Assembly: GCA_040080215.1 (NCBI GenBank)
Contig: JBEBIT010000002.1
Coordinates: 78,520-142,519, forward strand
Source of the DNA: CAIUGU01 sp040080215
GTDB lineage: Bacteria; Pseudomonadota; Gammaproteobacteria; Steroidobacterales; Steroidobacteraceae
Length of the DNA: 64,000 nt
Direction: 5' to 3'
Each line of letters opens with the position of its first letter. The stretch's first letter is position 1. This document shows, piece by piece, positions 25,527-34,698 of this stretch. The notes beneath the pieces are model-generated. The model did no database searches. It worked only from the letters and a program-made list of their open reading frames with translations, and was not told the DNA's origin. Position numbers and translations under genes: made by a program.

Positions 25527-26813
25527 CTAACGCGGCCACCGGTCAATCAGACTCAGGAAGCCTGCAAACTGGGAGTCCCTGCTCCACGAAGCAACTCTGT
25601 TTCGATCGCGAACCGGCATTCTCTGGCACGCCTTGTCCTCAACGAGTCTTGACAGGACACTGGCAATGGAAGACCGACTACGATGCTCGACCGGGAAGAA
25701 GCTGGGATCCCCAAGAAACACATCATTCACTGCCATCTGACTTGGCCCGACCGAAAGTATCGGCAGCCCGGTCACCATGTACTCGAAGACCTTGCCAGTG
25801 ATGACCTCATCGGCACCGTCATCCCGGGTGTGCAGCAGCAGCAGCACATCCATTTCCCTCATCTTCTCGATTGCCTCACGATGCGAGAGCGTCGGCCCCA
25901 CCATGAGTCGCTCGCCTAGCCGAGATCGCCACTGCTCACTGATCCTGATTGATCCATACAGCTCCAGGGCTACCGACAACGCTGGCGCATCCTCGAGAAC
26001 TTGAAAGATGCACTCGGGATTCCGATAGCTTTCAGGAGAGTCATCTATTGCACCAAAGTAGCCAATCCGCAGGGGACCTGAACGCGCTTGTGGACCGGTG
26101 ACAACGTCGAGCAATGCCACGTCAAATCCGTTCGCGATCAGGTCAGACCGTGAATCAAGTGCCAGACCGGAGAGCAGATTGGCCTTGGCAAGCATCGGCT
26201 TACTTATGTAGGTGAACCTATCGCAAAGCGACAGCACGCTACGCTCCATGCGCTCATTTACAAGCTGCAGAAGTCCGGATCTCTTGCGAAAGAGTGGGGT
26301 GCCATTCCAACTGTCTCGATAGTCAACGATCCACTGCACGGATGCAAAGCGCTTCTTGATCGACCTACCCACCAGATGCACGCTGTGCGGCGGACCCGAC
26401 GTTATGATCGTCATGCTCGGATTCCTCGCGATGATATCCCGGGCTATTGCGGCCATCCTTCCGACCATCAACACGGCAGTGTCCGGAGTCAGAACCTCGA
26501 GAACAAGGCGCTTGAGCCGGGAACCGAGCCCTATTCTTCCAGTCGAGCGGGCACCTGGCTGCGAATCCTTTGCACCAAGAAGCCGTGCGCCAAGCAAGAG
26601 GAGCGCATCATCAACATAGGTCACCTTGAGATTGGCGAGCAACTCGCCATAGCCATAGTCATCAGAATGTCCGGTGCGAGCGCACAGGACATGCACGTCA
26701 CACCCATTCTTCAGCAGGTACTCCGCCAACTTCAGCATGCGGATCGCACCTCCAAGGCTCTTGATGTGGGGTGGGAATCCATAGGTGACGAGAAGCACGG
26801 ATGCGCGAGACAT
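25527..26813 (-). CDS. Glycosyltransferase family 4-like (GT-B fold)
   Basis: A protein of 428 residues with the GT4 N-terminal pattern VLLVTYGFPPHIKSLGGAIRMLKLAEYLLKNG, ITSGPPHSVHLVG, IVDYRDSWNG, and a C-terminal half with LRIGYFGAI and DEVITGKVFEYMVTGLPIL in place of the EX7E loop. Proteins of this form are common in O-antigen loci. It is first in the tightly packed run 26813-13579. The 232 bp upstream to the wzz-like gene show no clear promoter or terminator. Confidence 0.87.
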   Translation of the reverse strand: MSRASVLLVTYGFPPHIKSLGGAIRMLKLAEYLLKNGCDVHVLCARTGHSDDYGYGELLANLKVTYVDDALLLLGARLLGAKDSQPGARSTGRIGLGSRLKRLVLEVLTPDTAVLMVGRMAAIARDIIARNPSMTIITSGPPHSVHLVGRSIKKRFASVQWIVDYRDSWNGTPLFRKRSGLLQLVNERMERSVLSLCDRFTYISKPMLAKANLLSGLALDSRSDLIANGFDVALLDVVTGPQARSGPLRIGYFGAIDDSPESYRNPECIFQVLEDAPALSVALELYGSIRISEQWRSRLGERLMVGPTLSHREAIEKMREMDVLLLLHTRDDGADEVITGKVFEYMVTGLPILSVGPSQMAVNDVFLGDPSFFPVEHRSRSSIASVLSRLVEDKACQRMPVRDRNRVASWSRDSQFAGFLSLIDRWPR

Positions 26814-27045
26814 GCTCTTTCTTTCTTTGCACTTCGGACGAAAAACGGGAAACGAGCATAGGTGGACTCAATCGTGGGGCGCTGCGGCGAAAGGAAATCG
26901 TCCGTGCCTTACGCCAACCAAGCCTCACGAGACCCGAAACACCGTCCACTTTCCGGCCCTACGAGAGCATCGGCTCGCCTGAAGCGTTGTCACAACTTTC
27001 ACAAGCCATAGAACTGGAAGTCACGACGTTCACGGATGCCAGCAC

Positions 27046-27969
27046 CTAGCCTGCTTCTTGCCAGAACGAAGCCCCATCACTACCGCGACTCCGCCGGAAA
27101 ACCAGCACGAGAAAGGCCCCGAGCAGCACTCCGACTACCGGCCCCCCTGCAATCAAGAGCAGCTTGTTGGGACTCACCACGTCATCGGCATCAGGCGCCA
27201 ATGCCTTGTCGATCACTCGAAATGCATAGTCCGGCTTGACGTTGGCAAGCATCCGCTGCCTGACCTGGGACTCGATGAGCCGATTGATCGCATCTCGGGT
27301 CCCTACGTCACTGGTATTTGCAAGCTCCTCCCGCAGAAAGCCCATGGAAGCCTTCGACTGCTCAATCGCTCTCTCCCGCATCTCCGAATTCAGCTTCTGA
27401 ACGAGCCGGTTGGCCCATTCGGCAGTCAGCTCCCGATCTCTCCAGTCTATGGTGAGCGTCACGAGCCCCGTGGCCTTGTCCTGCTTTATGGAACGAATTG
27501 ATCTATCGAAATACCTGTACGCCATCCAGCTAGTCGGAGTCTTTTCAACATCGGGCCTCCATGCGCCCGCCTCGGCATCCCAGAGCCCCGAATAGAGCAC
27601 CGGCATCAAATTCAGCTCTTGGACGAAGCTCTCCGTAAACTCGCGGGACCGCAACACTGCGAGCGCTTCATCTACGCCTTGGTTGCTGGACCCCATCGCA
27701 ATTCCAGCGAGCGAGGCCAAACCGCTGATCTGCCCCAGGGCCGAACCCAAGCCTCCGCCAGCGGCGCCCTCAATCACGACCGGCGAGAGCACAACCGACG
27801 CACGGTACTTAGGTGTCATCAGGAATGCTGCTGCCGTACACGCTGCGGACACAAGCAAAGCCGACGCTACAATCCACAAGCGCCCCGCCCACACTTGGGC
27901 GAGCAAGTGCCGCACGCTCAAAACGGAAGCGTCACCGTCCACGAGAAGCTCGGTATCCAAATGTTTCAC
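27046..27969 (-). CDS. Wzz-family polysaccharide co-polymerase (chain-length determinant)
   Basis: A protein of 307 residues with a membrane segment near residues 33-52 (WIVASALLVSAACTAAAFL), a periplasmic domain rich in helices, and a second membrane segment near 272-290 (LLLIAGGPVVGVLLGAFLVLVF). This two-helix layout and the KYRASVVLSPV and PDYAFRVIDKALAPDADDVVSPNK stretches are those of Wzz/PCP proteins. It lacks a C-terminal tyrosine kinase domain. It should set chain length with the Wzy-like polymerase, and lies just downstream of the Wza-like gene. Confidence 0.87.
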   Translation of the reverse strand: MKHLDTELLVDGDASVLSVRHLLAQVWAGRLWIVASALLVSAACTAAAFLMTPKYRASVVLSPVVIEGAAGGGLGSALGQISGLASLAGIAMGSSNQGVDEALAVLRSREFTESFVQELNLMPVLYSGLWDAEAGAWRPDVEKTPTSWMAYRYFDRSIRSIKQDKATGLVTLTIDWRDRELTAEWANRLVQKLNSEMRERAIEQSKASMGFLREELANTSDVGTRDAINRLIESQVRQRMLANVKPDYAFRVIDKALAPDADDVVSPNKLLLIAGGPVVGVLLGAFLVLVFRRSRGSDGASFWQEAG

Positions 27970-28099
27970 CGGATTTTACGCGCCAAACAAGTTGGCGGGC
28001 GAAACTCCGCCGCGAAGGACGGAAGACCATACAGCTCCGAACGAGGCTTGAAGTGCGTCGCATGTTCCGGATCGTGTAGTCGCGGCTCTTCACGATAAA

Positions 28100-31003
28100 T
28101 TAGAACGAATTGACCGCGGCAACCGCAACAGCCAAGTTATAGAGAATTTGGGTGATTGAAGTCCACGTCGGCAGCGCCGGCAGGCGGTCGACGTCCAGCG
28201 GTACGACAACAGTGTCGCCCGGCCTGATCTCCGTGTTGCTACGACTGAACCAAGCGCTGCCGGACCCAGCTACGACGCTGCCGTTAGCACGAACTACATA
28301 GGTGCGCCCCTTGTTGGCGCGTTGGTTCGCACCGCCGCTGAGCTCGATATAGTCGTTACGCGTACGGCCCTCAGAGTACAGGTGCGAAGTCGCGCTCTGC
28401 ACCTCGCCGATGACCGTCACTTCCTGCGTAACGCGCGGCACGATCAGGCGATCGCCATCCTTCAGGACGATGTCGGCCTCGGATCCAGGAGCGGCAGACG
28501 CTGACTCACGCAGGTCGATCACGAGCCGACCCACCGGCTCTGCCGACTGCAAGCCCGCCAACAGCGACTGCCCCACCGACAACGCTTGCGCGGCGTTGCT
28601 GGACGCTCCCTGCGATGCGGTCAATGCGAGCTGCGCGAGATCGGTCTGCATGCGACGCGTGAGGTCCGTCACCTGCTGTCGCTCTCGCTCCTTGAGCGAG
28701 GTACGCGTAAAGACGCTGCCTTCTGGGAACGCCATTTCAGTCAGGCCACCAGCCCGCGCCAAGAGCGACCGCAGGGTTTCACCCTTCCTCACTGGGTAGA
28801 TGCCTGGAAACCGCACTTCCCCCTGCAACTGCACCTGTTCCTGCAATCCCCAGTCCGGCACTTCCTTGACGACCAGGAAATCAAACGGCTGCAATGCGAT
28901 GTTTGCCTCGGGGTCACCCCCGCGCACCTTTGCAAGATCGATCTGGATGAGCTGGCTCTTGCGAGTCTCACCGCTACCGGTTTCGTAGCGGGTCAGCTCC
29001 GCGGTACCACCGAATGCCGCGTCATCGAGGCTGCCGCCCGCCCTGATCAGGTCGCTGATGCGCATTCCGGGCTCAAGCGGATACTGGCCCGGGACCTTGA
29101 CGCGACCACCGACACTGACTGCCTGAAGGGGATCGTCGAACCGCGATTGCATGCGGAGATCTCGCATCAGCGGCTGGATGATGCGGTCCCTGCCAGTCTC
29201 GAGGTCAAAGACATGGATCCGGTCACGGGGAGCGAGTTGGATATCTGCGGCAGACCCACGCTGGGCAAGTGCCAGACCCAAGTCCGCGGAGAATACCAAG
29301 ACCTTACGGTCCTGCTGTTCGCGACGAATCAGCACATAGTGCTGTTCTGCATTGGGTTTCAACTCATCCAGCGAGGTGATGGCGTCAGACAAGCGCATGC
29401 CAGGGCGATACTGATAGTCCCCGGAGCGATAGACGTGCCCAAGGACTGTGATCGAGTTCTCCAGGGTGGGCCGCACCCCCGGGATTCGTAGGATGTCGCC
29501 GCTGCGCACCTGCGAATTGCGACCGGGTCCGCCAGACAGATCTATGTCGACCACGGTGCGATTGCGCTGATCGTCAATTCTTTCGAGCGTAGCAAGCCGC
29601 GGTTCAGCCAGCGGGCGCACCCCACCGCCCAGCGACAGCAGCTCGGCCGCAGTGGTCTCGCCGCGAAGCTCATACGTTGCCGGACGCGTCACCTCGCCCG
29701 TAATACCCACTGTCGGCCCCACGGGCGGAATGAAGATGACGTCCCCTGGCAGCAGCCGCACGTCGCCGCGAGTGTCTCCCTTCAGCAGCAAGTCATAGAG
29801 ATCAAGGCGGGAAACCGTGGCGCCAGCCCGCTTGACCTCGATATTGCGCAGCGAGCCAATCTTCTTGACTCCTCCACTAACGAACAAGGCATTGGTCACC
29901 GTCGACAGGCCACTGACGGTGTACGAGCCCGGCTGTTCCGCCTCACCCAGCACAAAGATGCGGATCGAGCGCAACTCCCCCATCGAGATGCTGGCCCGCG
30001 TGCCGATCATCTGCTCGGAAACGCGCTGTTCCAGCATCTGGCGGGCCTCATCGAACCGCTGGCCACTGACGGCAATCGGGCCGAGTTCGGGGAAATTGAT
30101 CTGGCCATCCCGCCCGACAACAAGGTTGTAATTGCCGCGCGTCGTTCCGATCAGCTGGACGCGAAAGGTATCGCCAGGTCCCACGACATACTCGGTGGGA
30201 ACAGGCACATCCGTCGCCGGAGCAAAGGTCGTCGGTACTCCGGCAAACAGGTCATATCCGAATGGTTTGAGCGCGGCAGTCCCTGTGGGTTCGAGCGGCA
30301 GCAAAGTGATCGCAACAACGAAGTCTCTTAGGAGAACCTCGGCTGCAATGCGTTTACGCGCTTCTTCGACCGTTAGGCCACCCAGCGCGATCGGACCAAG
30401 CTCGAGCACATTCAGTACGGCACCGCGATCCAGCTGGTACGGATTGCGACGAAGGATCTGCTCGCGGAGCACGTTCAATCGCCCGACTTCATCTGCAGTG
30501 CGCTCGATTTTTTCCCGAGGCGGTACCGTGGTTTGCGCAGCAATCATCGGCTGCTGGCCACCCTGAGATGACGAAATCACCGGAGCATACTGGACGGGAA
30601 CACCAGGCGGCGGATCCTGGCCCTTGTACTCACGTATCTCGAGGGACAGCAGCAGCGTGTCTTCACCTTTCAGCCGGATCTCTTCCGTCTGGCCGAGGAG
30701 GGCTCCATTTCCTCTGGCCCCATTCGCGTTTCGCGGCAATACCGTATTCGGGAACTGGACCTGACGGTCGGAACGGACGCCGCCATTGGCACCTGTAGAC
30801 CCTGTTCCGCCGCCAAGTGTGCCAAGTATCGCCTGCTGCTGGTCTGCAGGCAGGTTCTGAAAGATCTGGATCTGTTCCGCCGTAGGCGTTTGCGCAGCGA
30901 CGAACAGCGGTGTCGAAACAAGCCCCGTCAGTAGAGCCAGCGACAGCAGACGGAGACGGGCAACGATCGGGAAAGAAGAATGACGCGTGAGTCGGACAAG
31001 CAT
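28100..31003 (-). CDS. Very large multi-SLBB polysaccharide export protein (Wza-like)
   Basis: A protein of about 967 residues with an N-terminal signal peptide (LRLLSLALLTGLVSTPLFVAA, cleaved near AQT). No lipobox Cys is visible. A Poly_export domain starts near EYVVGPGDTFRVQLIG, followed by about six SLBB modules (VLGEAEQPGSYTVSG, ITGEVTRPATYELRG, VLGHVYRSGDYQYRPG, VGGRVKVPGQYPLEPG, LQGEVRFPGIYPVRKG, VIGEVQSATSHLYSEG). It is several times the SLBB content of E. coli Wza (about 380 residues). It should form the periplasm-spanning or outer-membrane exit channel. I chose the ATG at 31001-31003, where the signal peptide begins. Confidence 0.9.
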   Translation of the reverse strand: MLVRLTRHSSFPIVARLRLLSLALLTGLVSTPLFVAAQTPTAEQIQIFQNLPADQQQAILGTLGGGTGSTGANGGVRSDRQVQFPNTVLPRNANGARGNGALLGQTEEIRLKGEDTLLLSLEIREYKGQDPPPGVPVQYAPVISSSQGGQQPMIAAQTTVPPREKIERTADEVGRLNVLREQILRRNPYQLDRGAVLNVLELGPIALGGLTVEEARKRIAAEVLLRDFVVAITLLPLEPTGTAALKPFGYDLFAGVPTTFAPATDVPVPTEYVVGPGDTFRVQLIGTTRGNYNLVVGRDGQINFPELGPIAVSGQRFDEARQMLEQRVSEQMIGTRASISMGELRSIRIFVLGEAEQPGSYTVSGLSTVTNALFVSGGVKKIGSLRNIEVKRAGATVSRLDLYDLLLKGDTRGDVRLLPGDVIFIPPVGPTVGITGEVTRPATYELRGETTAAELLSLGGGVRPLAEPRLATLERIDDQRNRTVVDIDLSGGPGRNSQVRSGDILRIPGVRPTLENSITVLGHVYRSGDYQYRPGMRLSDAITSLDELKPNAEQHYVLIRREQQDRKVLVFSADLGLALAQRGSAADIQLAPRDRIHVFDLETGRDRIIQPLMRDLRMQSRFDDPLQAVSVGGRVKVPGQYPLEPGMRISDLIRAGGSLDDAAFGGTAELTRYETGSGETRKSQLIQIDLAKVRGGDPEANIALQPFDFLVVKEVPDWGLQEQVQLQGEVRFPGIYPVRKGETLRSLLARAGGLTEMAFPEGSVFTRTSLKERERQQVTDLTRRMQTDLAQLALTASQGASSNAAQALSVGQSLLAGLQSAEPVGRLVIDLRESASAAPGSEADIVLKDGDRLIVPRVTQEVTVIGEVQSATSHLYSEGRTRNDYIELSGGANQRANKGRTYVVRANGSVVAGSGSAWFSRSNTEIRPGDTVVVPLDVDRLPALPTWTSITQILYNLAVAVAAVNSF

Positions 31004-31080
31004 GTCTGCTCTTTGATCCTCGTATCGGGTGGACAAGCCTGCCCCCCAGCCCCTAGCTGCCAAACAACAGGCGCACAGCC

Positions 31081-31093
31081 GCCCGCTACCAGC
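31081..31093 (-). promoter_or_regulatory. Candidate ops (RfaH-recruiting) element in the export-gene leader
   Basis: On the minus strand GCTGGTAGCGGGC matches the E. coli ops consensus GGCGGTAGCGTGC at 10 of 13 positions, including the GGTAGCG core. It lies about 78 bases upstream of the Wza-like start, where ops elements of long polysaccharide operons sit. In GC-rich DNA a chance match is possible. Confidence 0.35.
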
Positions 31094-31113
31094 TCGGCGC
31101 CCTGCCACCCCCT

Positions 31114-31148
31114 ATCGTAACTTAAGTTTAATGATGATGTGAGGGCAA
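31114..31148 (-). promoter_or_regulatory. AT-rich candidate promoter region upstream of the export gene
   Basis: The only AT-rich stretch in the 208-bp gap between rfbB and the Wza-like gene. On the minus strand it contains TTGCCC, 17 bases, TTAAGT, and nearby TACGAT. The box matches are modest. Confidence 0.25.
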
Positions 31149-31211
31149 GAATGGGGGACTCTGGATGCCCCTGACCCATCTGCGGCGTGATTTCGCCAGG
31201 CGCCAAACACC

Positions 31212-32336
31212 TCAATGCGGGCTCGGTGCCGCCGCGTATTGGGCGCTGAGCCAGTTGCAATAACTCCCGTCCATCACGGCCCGCCACCAGCCCTCGTTGG
31301 CCAGATACCAGCCAAACGTCCTTTTCAACCCCTCCTCAAGCGTAATGGAGGGTGCAAAGCCCAGCTCCGTTTCTGCCTTGCGGCAGTCGATCGCATAACG
31401 CCGATCATGCCCTGGGCGATCGCGGACAAAAGTCAGCAGGGATTCCGCCTGCAGGCCCCGGGCACAAGGCGAAGAGGGGAATCGGGCCGCCAGCGACGGG
31501 TCGACGTTGAATGCGTCGTCGGCAATCCGGCAAAGGCGCCGCACGAGGTCGATATTCTCGACCTCGGACCAGCCCCCGATGTTGTAGGTCTCCCCAATCC
31601 GGCCGCGCTCAAGCACCCTGTCGATGCCTTGGCAATGGTCCTCGACGAACAGCCAGTCGCGGATATTGCGGCCGTCCCCGTAGATCGGCAAAGGCCTGCC
31701 CTCGAGGATGTTGACGATGATCAGGGGAACCAGTTTCTCGGGAAAGTGCATCGGCCCGTAATTGTTCGAGCAATTGCTGGTGGTGACTTTCAGCCCGTAG
31801 GTATGGTGATACGCGCGCACCAGGTGGTCAGAGGCTGCCTTGCTGGCCGAGTACGGCGAATTCGGGGCGTAGGCCTTGGATTCCGAAAAAGCCGGATCGT
31901 CCGCCTCCAGCGAGCCATAAACCTCGTCGGTAGATACATGGTGGAAGCGGTGATCGGCACGGGGTACGGCACCTAACCAGGCCTTGCGGCAGGCCTCCAG
32001 CAGGGAATGGGTGCCAAGGATGTTGGTGCGGATGAACTCATCAGGCCCGAGAATCGAGCGATCCACGTGAGACTCGGCGGCAAAATGCACCAGCGTGTCT
32101 ATCTGCTCTTCAGCCAGCAGCCTGCCGACCAGGCCGCGGTCGGTGATGTCCCCATGGACAAAGCGGAATCTGGCCGATCCTTCAATCGACGCGAGATTGG
32201 CGCGATTCCCGGCATAGGTCAGGGCGTCCAGCACGGTGATCGAATCGCCGGCATGCCGATGCCGCCAGTAGTGGACGAAGTTGGCCCCGATGAAGCCCGC
32301 TCCACCGGTGACCAGGAGGTTACGACTTGAGTTCAT
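31212..32336 (-). CDS. rfbB: dTDP-glucose 4,6-dehydratase
   Basis: A protein of 374 residues that removes water from dTDP-glucose to give the 4-keto-6-deoxy intermediate. It has LLVTGGAGFIGANFVHYW, HFAAESHVDRSI, HVSTDEVYGSL, the catalytic YSASKAASDHLV (Tyr/Lys) and NCSNNYGP. It overlaps rfbD by 17 bp. The gene order on the coding strand is rfbA-rfbC-rfbD-rfbB, with tight coupling, and makes dTDP-L-rhamnose. Confidence 0.96.
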   Translation of the reverse strand: MNSSRNLLVTGGAGFIGANFVHYWRHRHAGDSITVLDALTYAGNRANLASIEGSARFRFVHGDITDRGLVGRLLAEEQIDTLVHFAAESHVDRSILGPDEFIRTNILGTHSLLEACRKAWLGAVPRADHRFHHVSTDEVYGSLEADDPAFSESKAYAPNSPYSASKAASDHLVRAYHHTYGLKVTTSNCSNNYGPMHFPEKLVPLIIVNILEGRPLPIYGDGRNIRDWLFVEDHCQGIDRVLERGRIGETYNIGGWSEVENIDLVRRLCRIADDAFNVDPSLAARFPSSPCARGLQAESLLTFVRDRPGHDRRYAIDCRKAETELGFAPSITLEEGLKRTFGWYLANEGWWRAVMDGSYCNWLSAQYAAAPSPH

Positions 32337-33198
32337 CTAACATTGCCCGAAGTTGGATTCGCCAATGGAGGGGTGCCACGTCGAGCAGGCCATACGTGGC
32401 ACGCACGTCCAGAACGCTGAAGGCAGGGCGTGGAACGCTGGCCGGATACCGCCGCGCATATTCTTCCGCTGCGATCGGCAGCACCGGGACGGCCTTTCCA
32501 AGCATCCCGCGAGCCAACGCTTCTTCCTGGATCGCCATGGCGAAGTCATACCAGCTTGCCACCCCGGCGTCGGTCCAGTGGAGAACACCGCTCACTGACG
32601 GTCGGAAAGCGACCGACCACACCGCACTCGCAAGGGACGTCGCCCACGTCGGGGCGCCAATCTGGTCGCTCACGACTGACACGGCGTCGCGAGAGGACAT
32701 CAGCCGGAGCATGGTCTTGACGAAGTTGCTTCCGTGGCGCGAATACACCCAGGCAGTGCGCAATACGACTGCCCGCTCGTTGAGCTGCTGCAAGACGGCC
32801 TGCTCGCCCGCTCGTTTGCTTGCGCCGTAGACGTTGAGCGGGTTGCTCGTGGCATTCGGTGCATAAGGCACGCCCAGCCTGCCGTCAAAGACAAAATCGG
32901 TGGAGACCTGGATAAGGCGTCCACCGGTCCGGGCCAATCCATCGGCAAGGGCCGCGGGCGCCTGCGCATTGATGCGAAATGCCAGGTCGCGCTCGGTCTC
33001 GGCCTTGTCGACCTGAGTGTAGGCGCCGGCATTGATGATGAGATCGGGGCGCTCGGCCACCACCAGAGCATGACACTGATCCGGATCAGCCAGGTCGCAC
33101 TGGGCTCTGTCGACGCCGCGGGCTTGAATCGACTCCGGAATGGACTCCAGCAGCGCACGACCGAGCTGCCCGGTCGCTCCTGTTACCAGCACTTTCAC
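32320..33198 (-). CDS. rfbD: dTDP-4-dehydrorhamnose reductase
   Basis: A protein of 292 residues, the last step to dTDP-L-rhamnose with NAD(P)H. It shows KVLVTGATGQLGRALLESI, INAGAYTQVDKAE, STDFVFDG, NVYGASKRAGEQAV with the Tyr/Lys pair, and RTAWVYSRHGSNFV. It overlaps rfbC by four bases and rfbB by 17. Confidence 0.95.
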   Translation of the reverse strand: MKVLVTGATGQLGRALLESIPESIQARGVDRAQCDLADPDQCHALVVAERPDLIINAGAYTQVDKAETERDLAFRINAQAPAALADGLARTGGRLIQVSTDFVFDGRLGVPYAPNATSNPLNVYGASKRAGEQAVLQQLNERAVVLRTAWVYSRHGSNFVKTMLRLMSSRDAVSVVSDQIGAPTWATSLASAVWSVAFRPSVSGVLHWTDAGVASWYDFAMAIQEEALARGMLGKAVPVLPIAAEEYARRYPASVPRPAFSVLDVRATYGLLDVAPLHWRIQLRAMLDELKS

Positions 33199-33743
33199 GG
33201 GAAATACTCCGCATCAACGAAGTTCGTGCCCTGATTGTCTTTCTTCGAGAGCAATGGCTCCACCCCCGCTGGCAACGGCCATTTGACCCCCACCCGAACG
33301 TCGTCCCAAGCGAGGGTCTGCTCCGAAGCGGGGTTGTAGTAGTCGGTACACTTGTAGACAAAGTCCGCGGACTCGCTCAACACCAGGAAGCCATGCGCAA
33401 ACCCGGCGGGTACCCAAAGCTGCCGCCGGTTCTCCGCGGACAGCACCTCCCCTACCCATTTTCCGAACGTCGGCGAGCTCCGACGCATGTCCACGGCAAC
33501 GTCAAAAACCTCGCCTGCGACGCAGCGAACGAGCTTCCCCTGCGGCTGCTCGAGTTGGTAATGCAGGCCGCGCAGAGCCCCAAGGCGTGAGCGGCTATGG
33601 TTGTCCTGGACGAAGTCGACTGCGATGCCAGCGGCGGAGAATGTCCTCGCTTGCCATGTTTCCATGAAGAAACCGCGACCGTCACCGAATACCTTCGGCT
33701 CAATTAATACGACATCTGGAATTCGGGTAGGAGTGAACTTCAC
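33195..33743 (-). CDS. rfbC: dTDP-4-dehydrorhamnose 3,5-epimerase
   Basis: A cupin of 182 residues that epimerises C3 and C5 of dTDP-4-keto-6-deoxyglucose. It has IEPKVFGDGRGFFMETW, the catalytic His region GALRGLHYQLEQPQGKLVRC, VAVDMRRSSPTFGKWVG, and PAGFAHGFLVLSE. It overlaps rfbA by four bases and rfbD by four. Confidence 0.96.
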   Translation of the reverse strand: MKFTPTRIPDVVLIEPKVFGDGRGFFMETWQARTFSAAGIAVDFVQDNHSRSRLGALRGLHYQLEQPQGKLVRCVAGEVFDVAVDMRRSSPTFGKWVGEVLSAENRRQLWVPAGFAHGFLVLSESADFVYKCTDYYNPASEQTLAWDDVRVGVKWPLPAGVEPLLSKKDNQGTNFVDAEYFP

Positions 33744-34636
33744 GGCGGAACCGCGTCGGCCAGTACACGCAGCAGGTACTCACCGTAGCCGCTCTTCTTC
33801 AAGGGTTCCGCAAGCCGGGCAAGTTGATCGGCGCCTATGAACTTCATGCGGTAGGCCACTTCTTCTACGCAGGCGATCTTGAGGCCCTGGCGCTCCTCGA
33901 CGATCCGCACGAAATTGCCTGCATCCAGCAAAGAAGCGTGCGTTCCGGTATCTAGCCAGGCACAGCCACGACCCAAGCGCTCCAGCGTCAGCTCGCCTTC
34001 CCGCAGGTAGACATTGTTGAGGTCGGTGATTTCGAGCTCGCCTCGCGCGGAGGGACGCAAAGCGCGCGCAAGGTCGACGACTCTGGCGTCGTAGAAATAC
34101 ACGCCTGTAATCGCATAGTTCGACGGCGCCTGCTTTGGCTTCTCAATCAGCTCAACTACCCGGCCTTCGTTGTCGAAACGGGCGACACCGTAGCGCTCCG
34201 GATCGTTCACGTAGTAACCAAAAACCGTGGCGCCACTCGTTCGCTCAGAGGCCTTCTGCAGGGACTCGGACAGGGAATGCCCGTAGAAGATATTGTCGCC
34301 GAGGATCAGCGCGACAGGGTCACTGCCCACGAAATCGGCACCGATGACGAAGGCCTGCGCCAACCCTTCCGGCCGTGGCTGGGCCGCGTACTGGATGTTC
34401 AGACCCCAGTCGGTGCCGTCGCCCAGCAACTCCTGGAAAGCGGCCTGGTCTCGGGGCGTCGTAATGATCAAATAGTCCCGGATGCCCGCCAACATCAGCG
34501 TGGCGAGCGGGTAGTAGATCATCGGCTTGTCATAGACAGGCAGCAGCTGCTTGCTGACGGAATGAGTCACCGGATGCAGTCGCGTACCCGATCCACCGGC
34601 GAGGATGATTCCCTTGCGGGACTTGTTGTGCTGCAT
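33740..34636 (-). CDS. rfbA: Glucose-1-phosphate thymidylyltransferase
   Basis: A protein of about 298 residues that makes dTDP-glucose. GIILAGGSGTRLHPVT near the N-terminus is the nucleotidyl-transfer motif; KQLLPVYDKPMIYYPLATLMLAG, LGDNIFYGHS and EKPKQAPSNYAITGVYFYD follow. I chose the ATG at 34634-34636 (MQHNKSRKGIILAGG); longer extensions run into pgi. It is first in the rhamnose cassette, 62 bp after pgi. Confidence 0.96.
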   Translation of the reverse strand: MQHNKSRKGIILAGGSGTRLHPVTHSVSKQLLPVYDKPMIYYPLATLMLAGIRDYLIITTPRDQAAFQELLGDGTDWGLNIQYAAQPRPEGLAQAFVIGADFVGSDPVALILGDNIFYGHSLSESLQKASERTSGATVFGYYVNDPERYGVARFDNEGRVVELIEKPKQAPSNYAITGVYFYDARVVDLARALRPSARGELEITDLNNVYLREGELTLERLGRGCAWLDTGTHASLLDAGNFVRIVEERQGLKIACVEEVAYRMKFIGADQLARLAEPLKKSGYGEYLLRVLADAVPP

Positions 34637-34698
34637 CGGAATCTCTGTAGGCCGGAGCGAAGACTGATCGCCTTGGACCGGGCTTGCTTGCCGGCTGA

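Noticed and set aside
31081..31148. Full JUMPstart sequence upstream of the export gene
   Set aside because: Only the ops-like half is visible; the rest of the 39-bp JUMPstart consensus is not recognisable.
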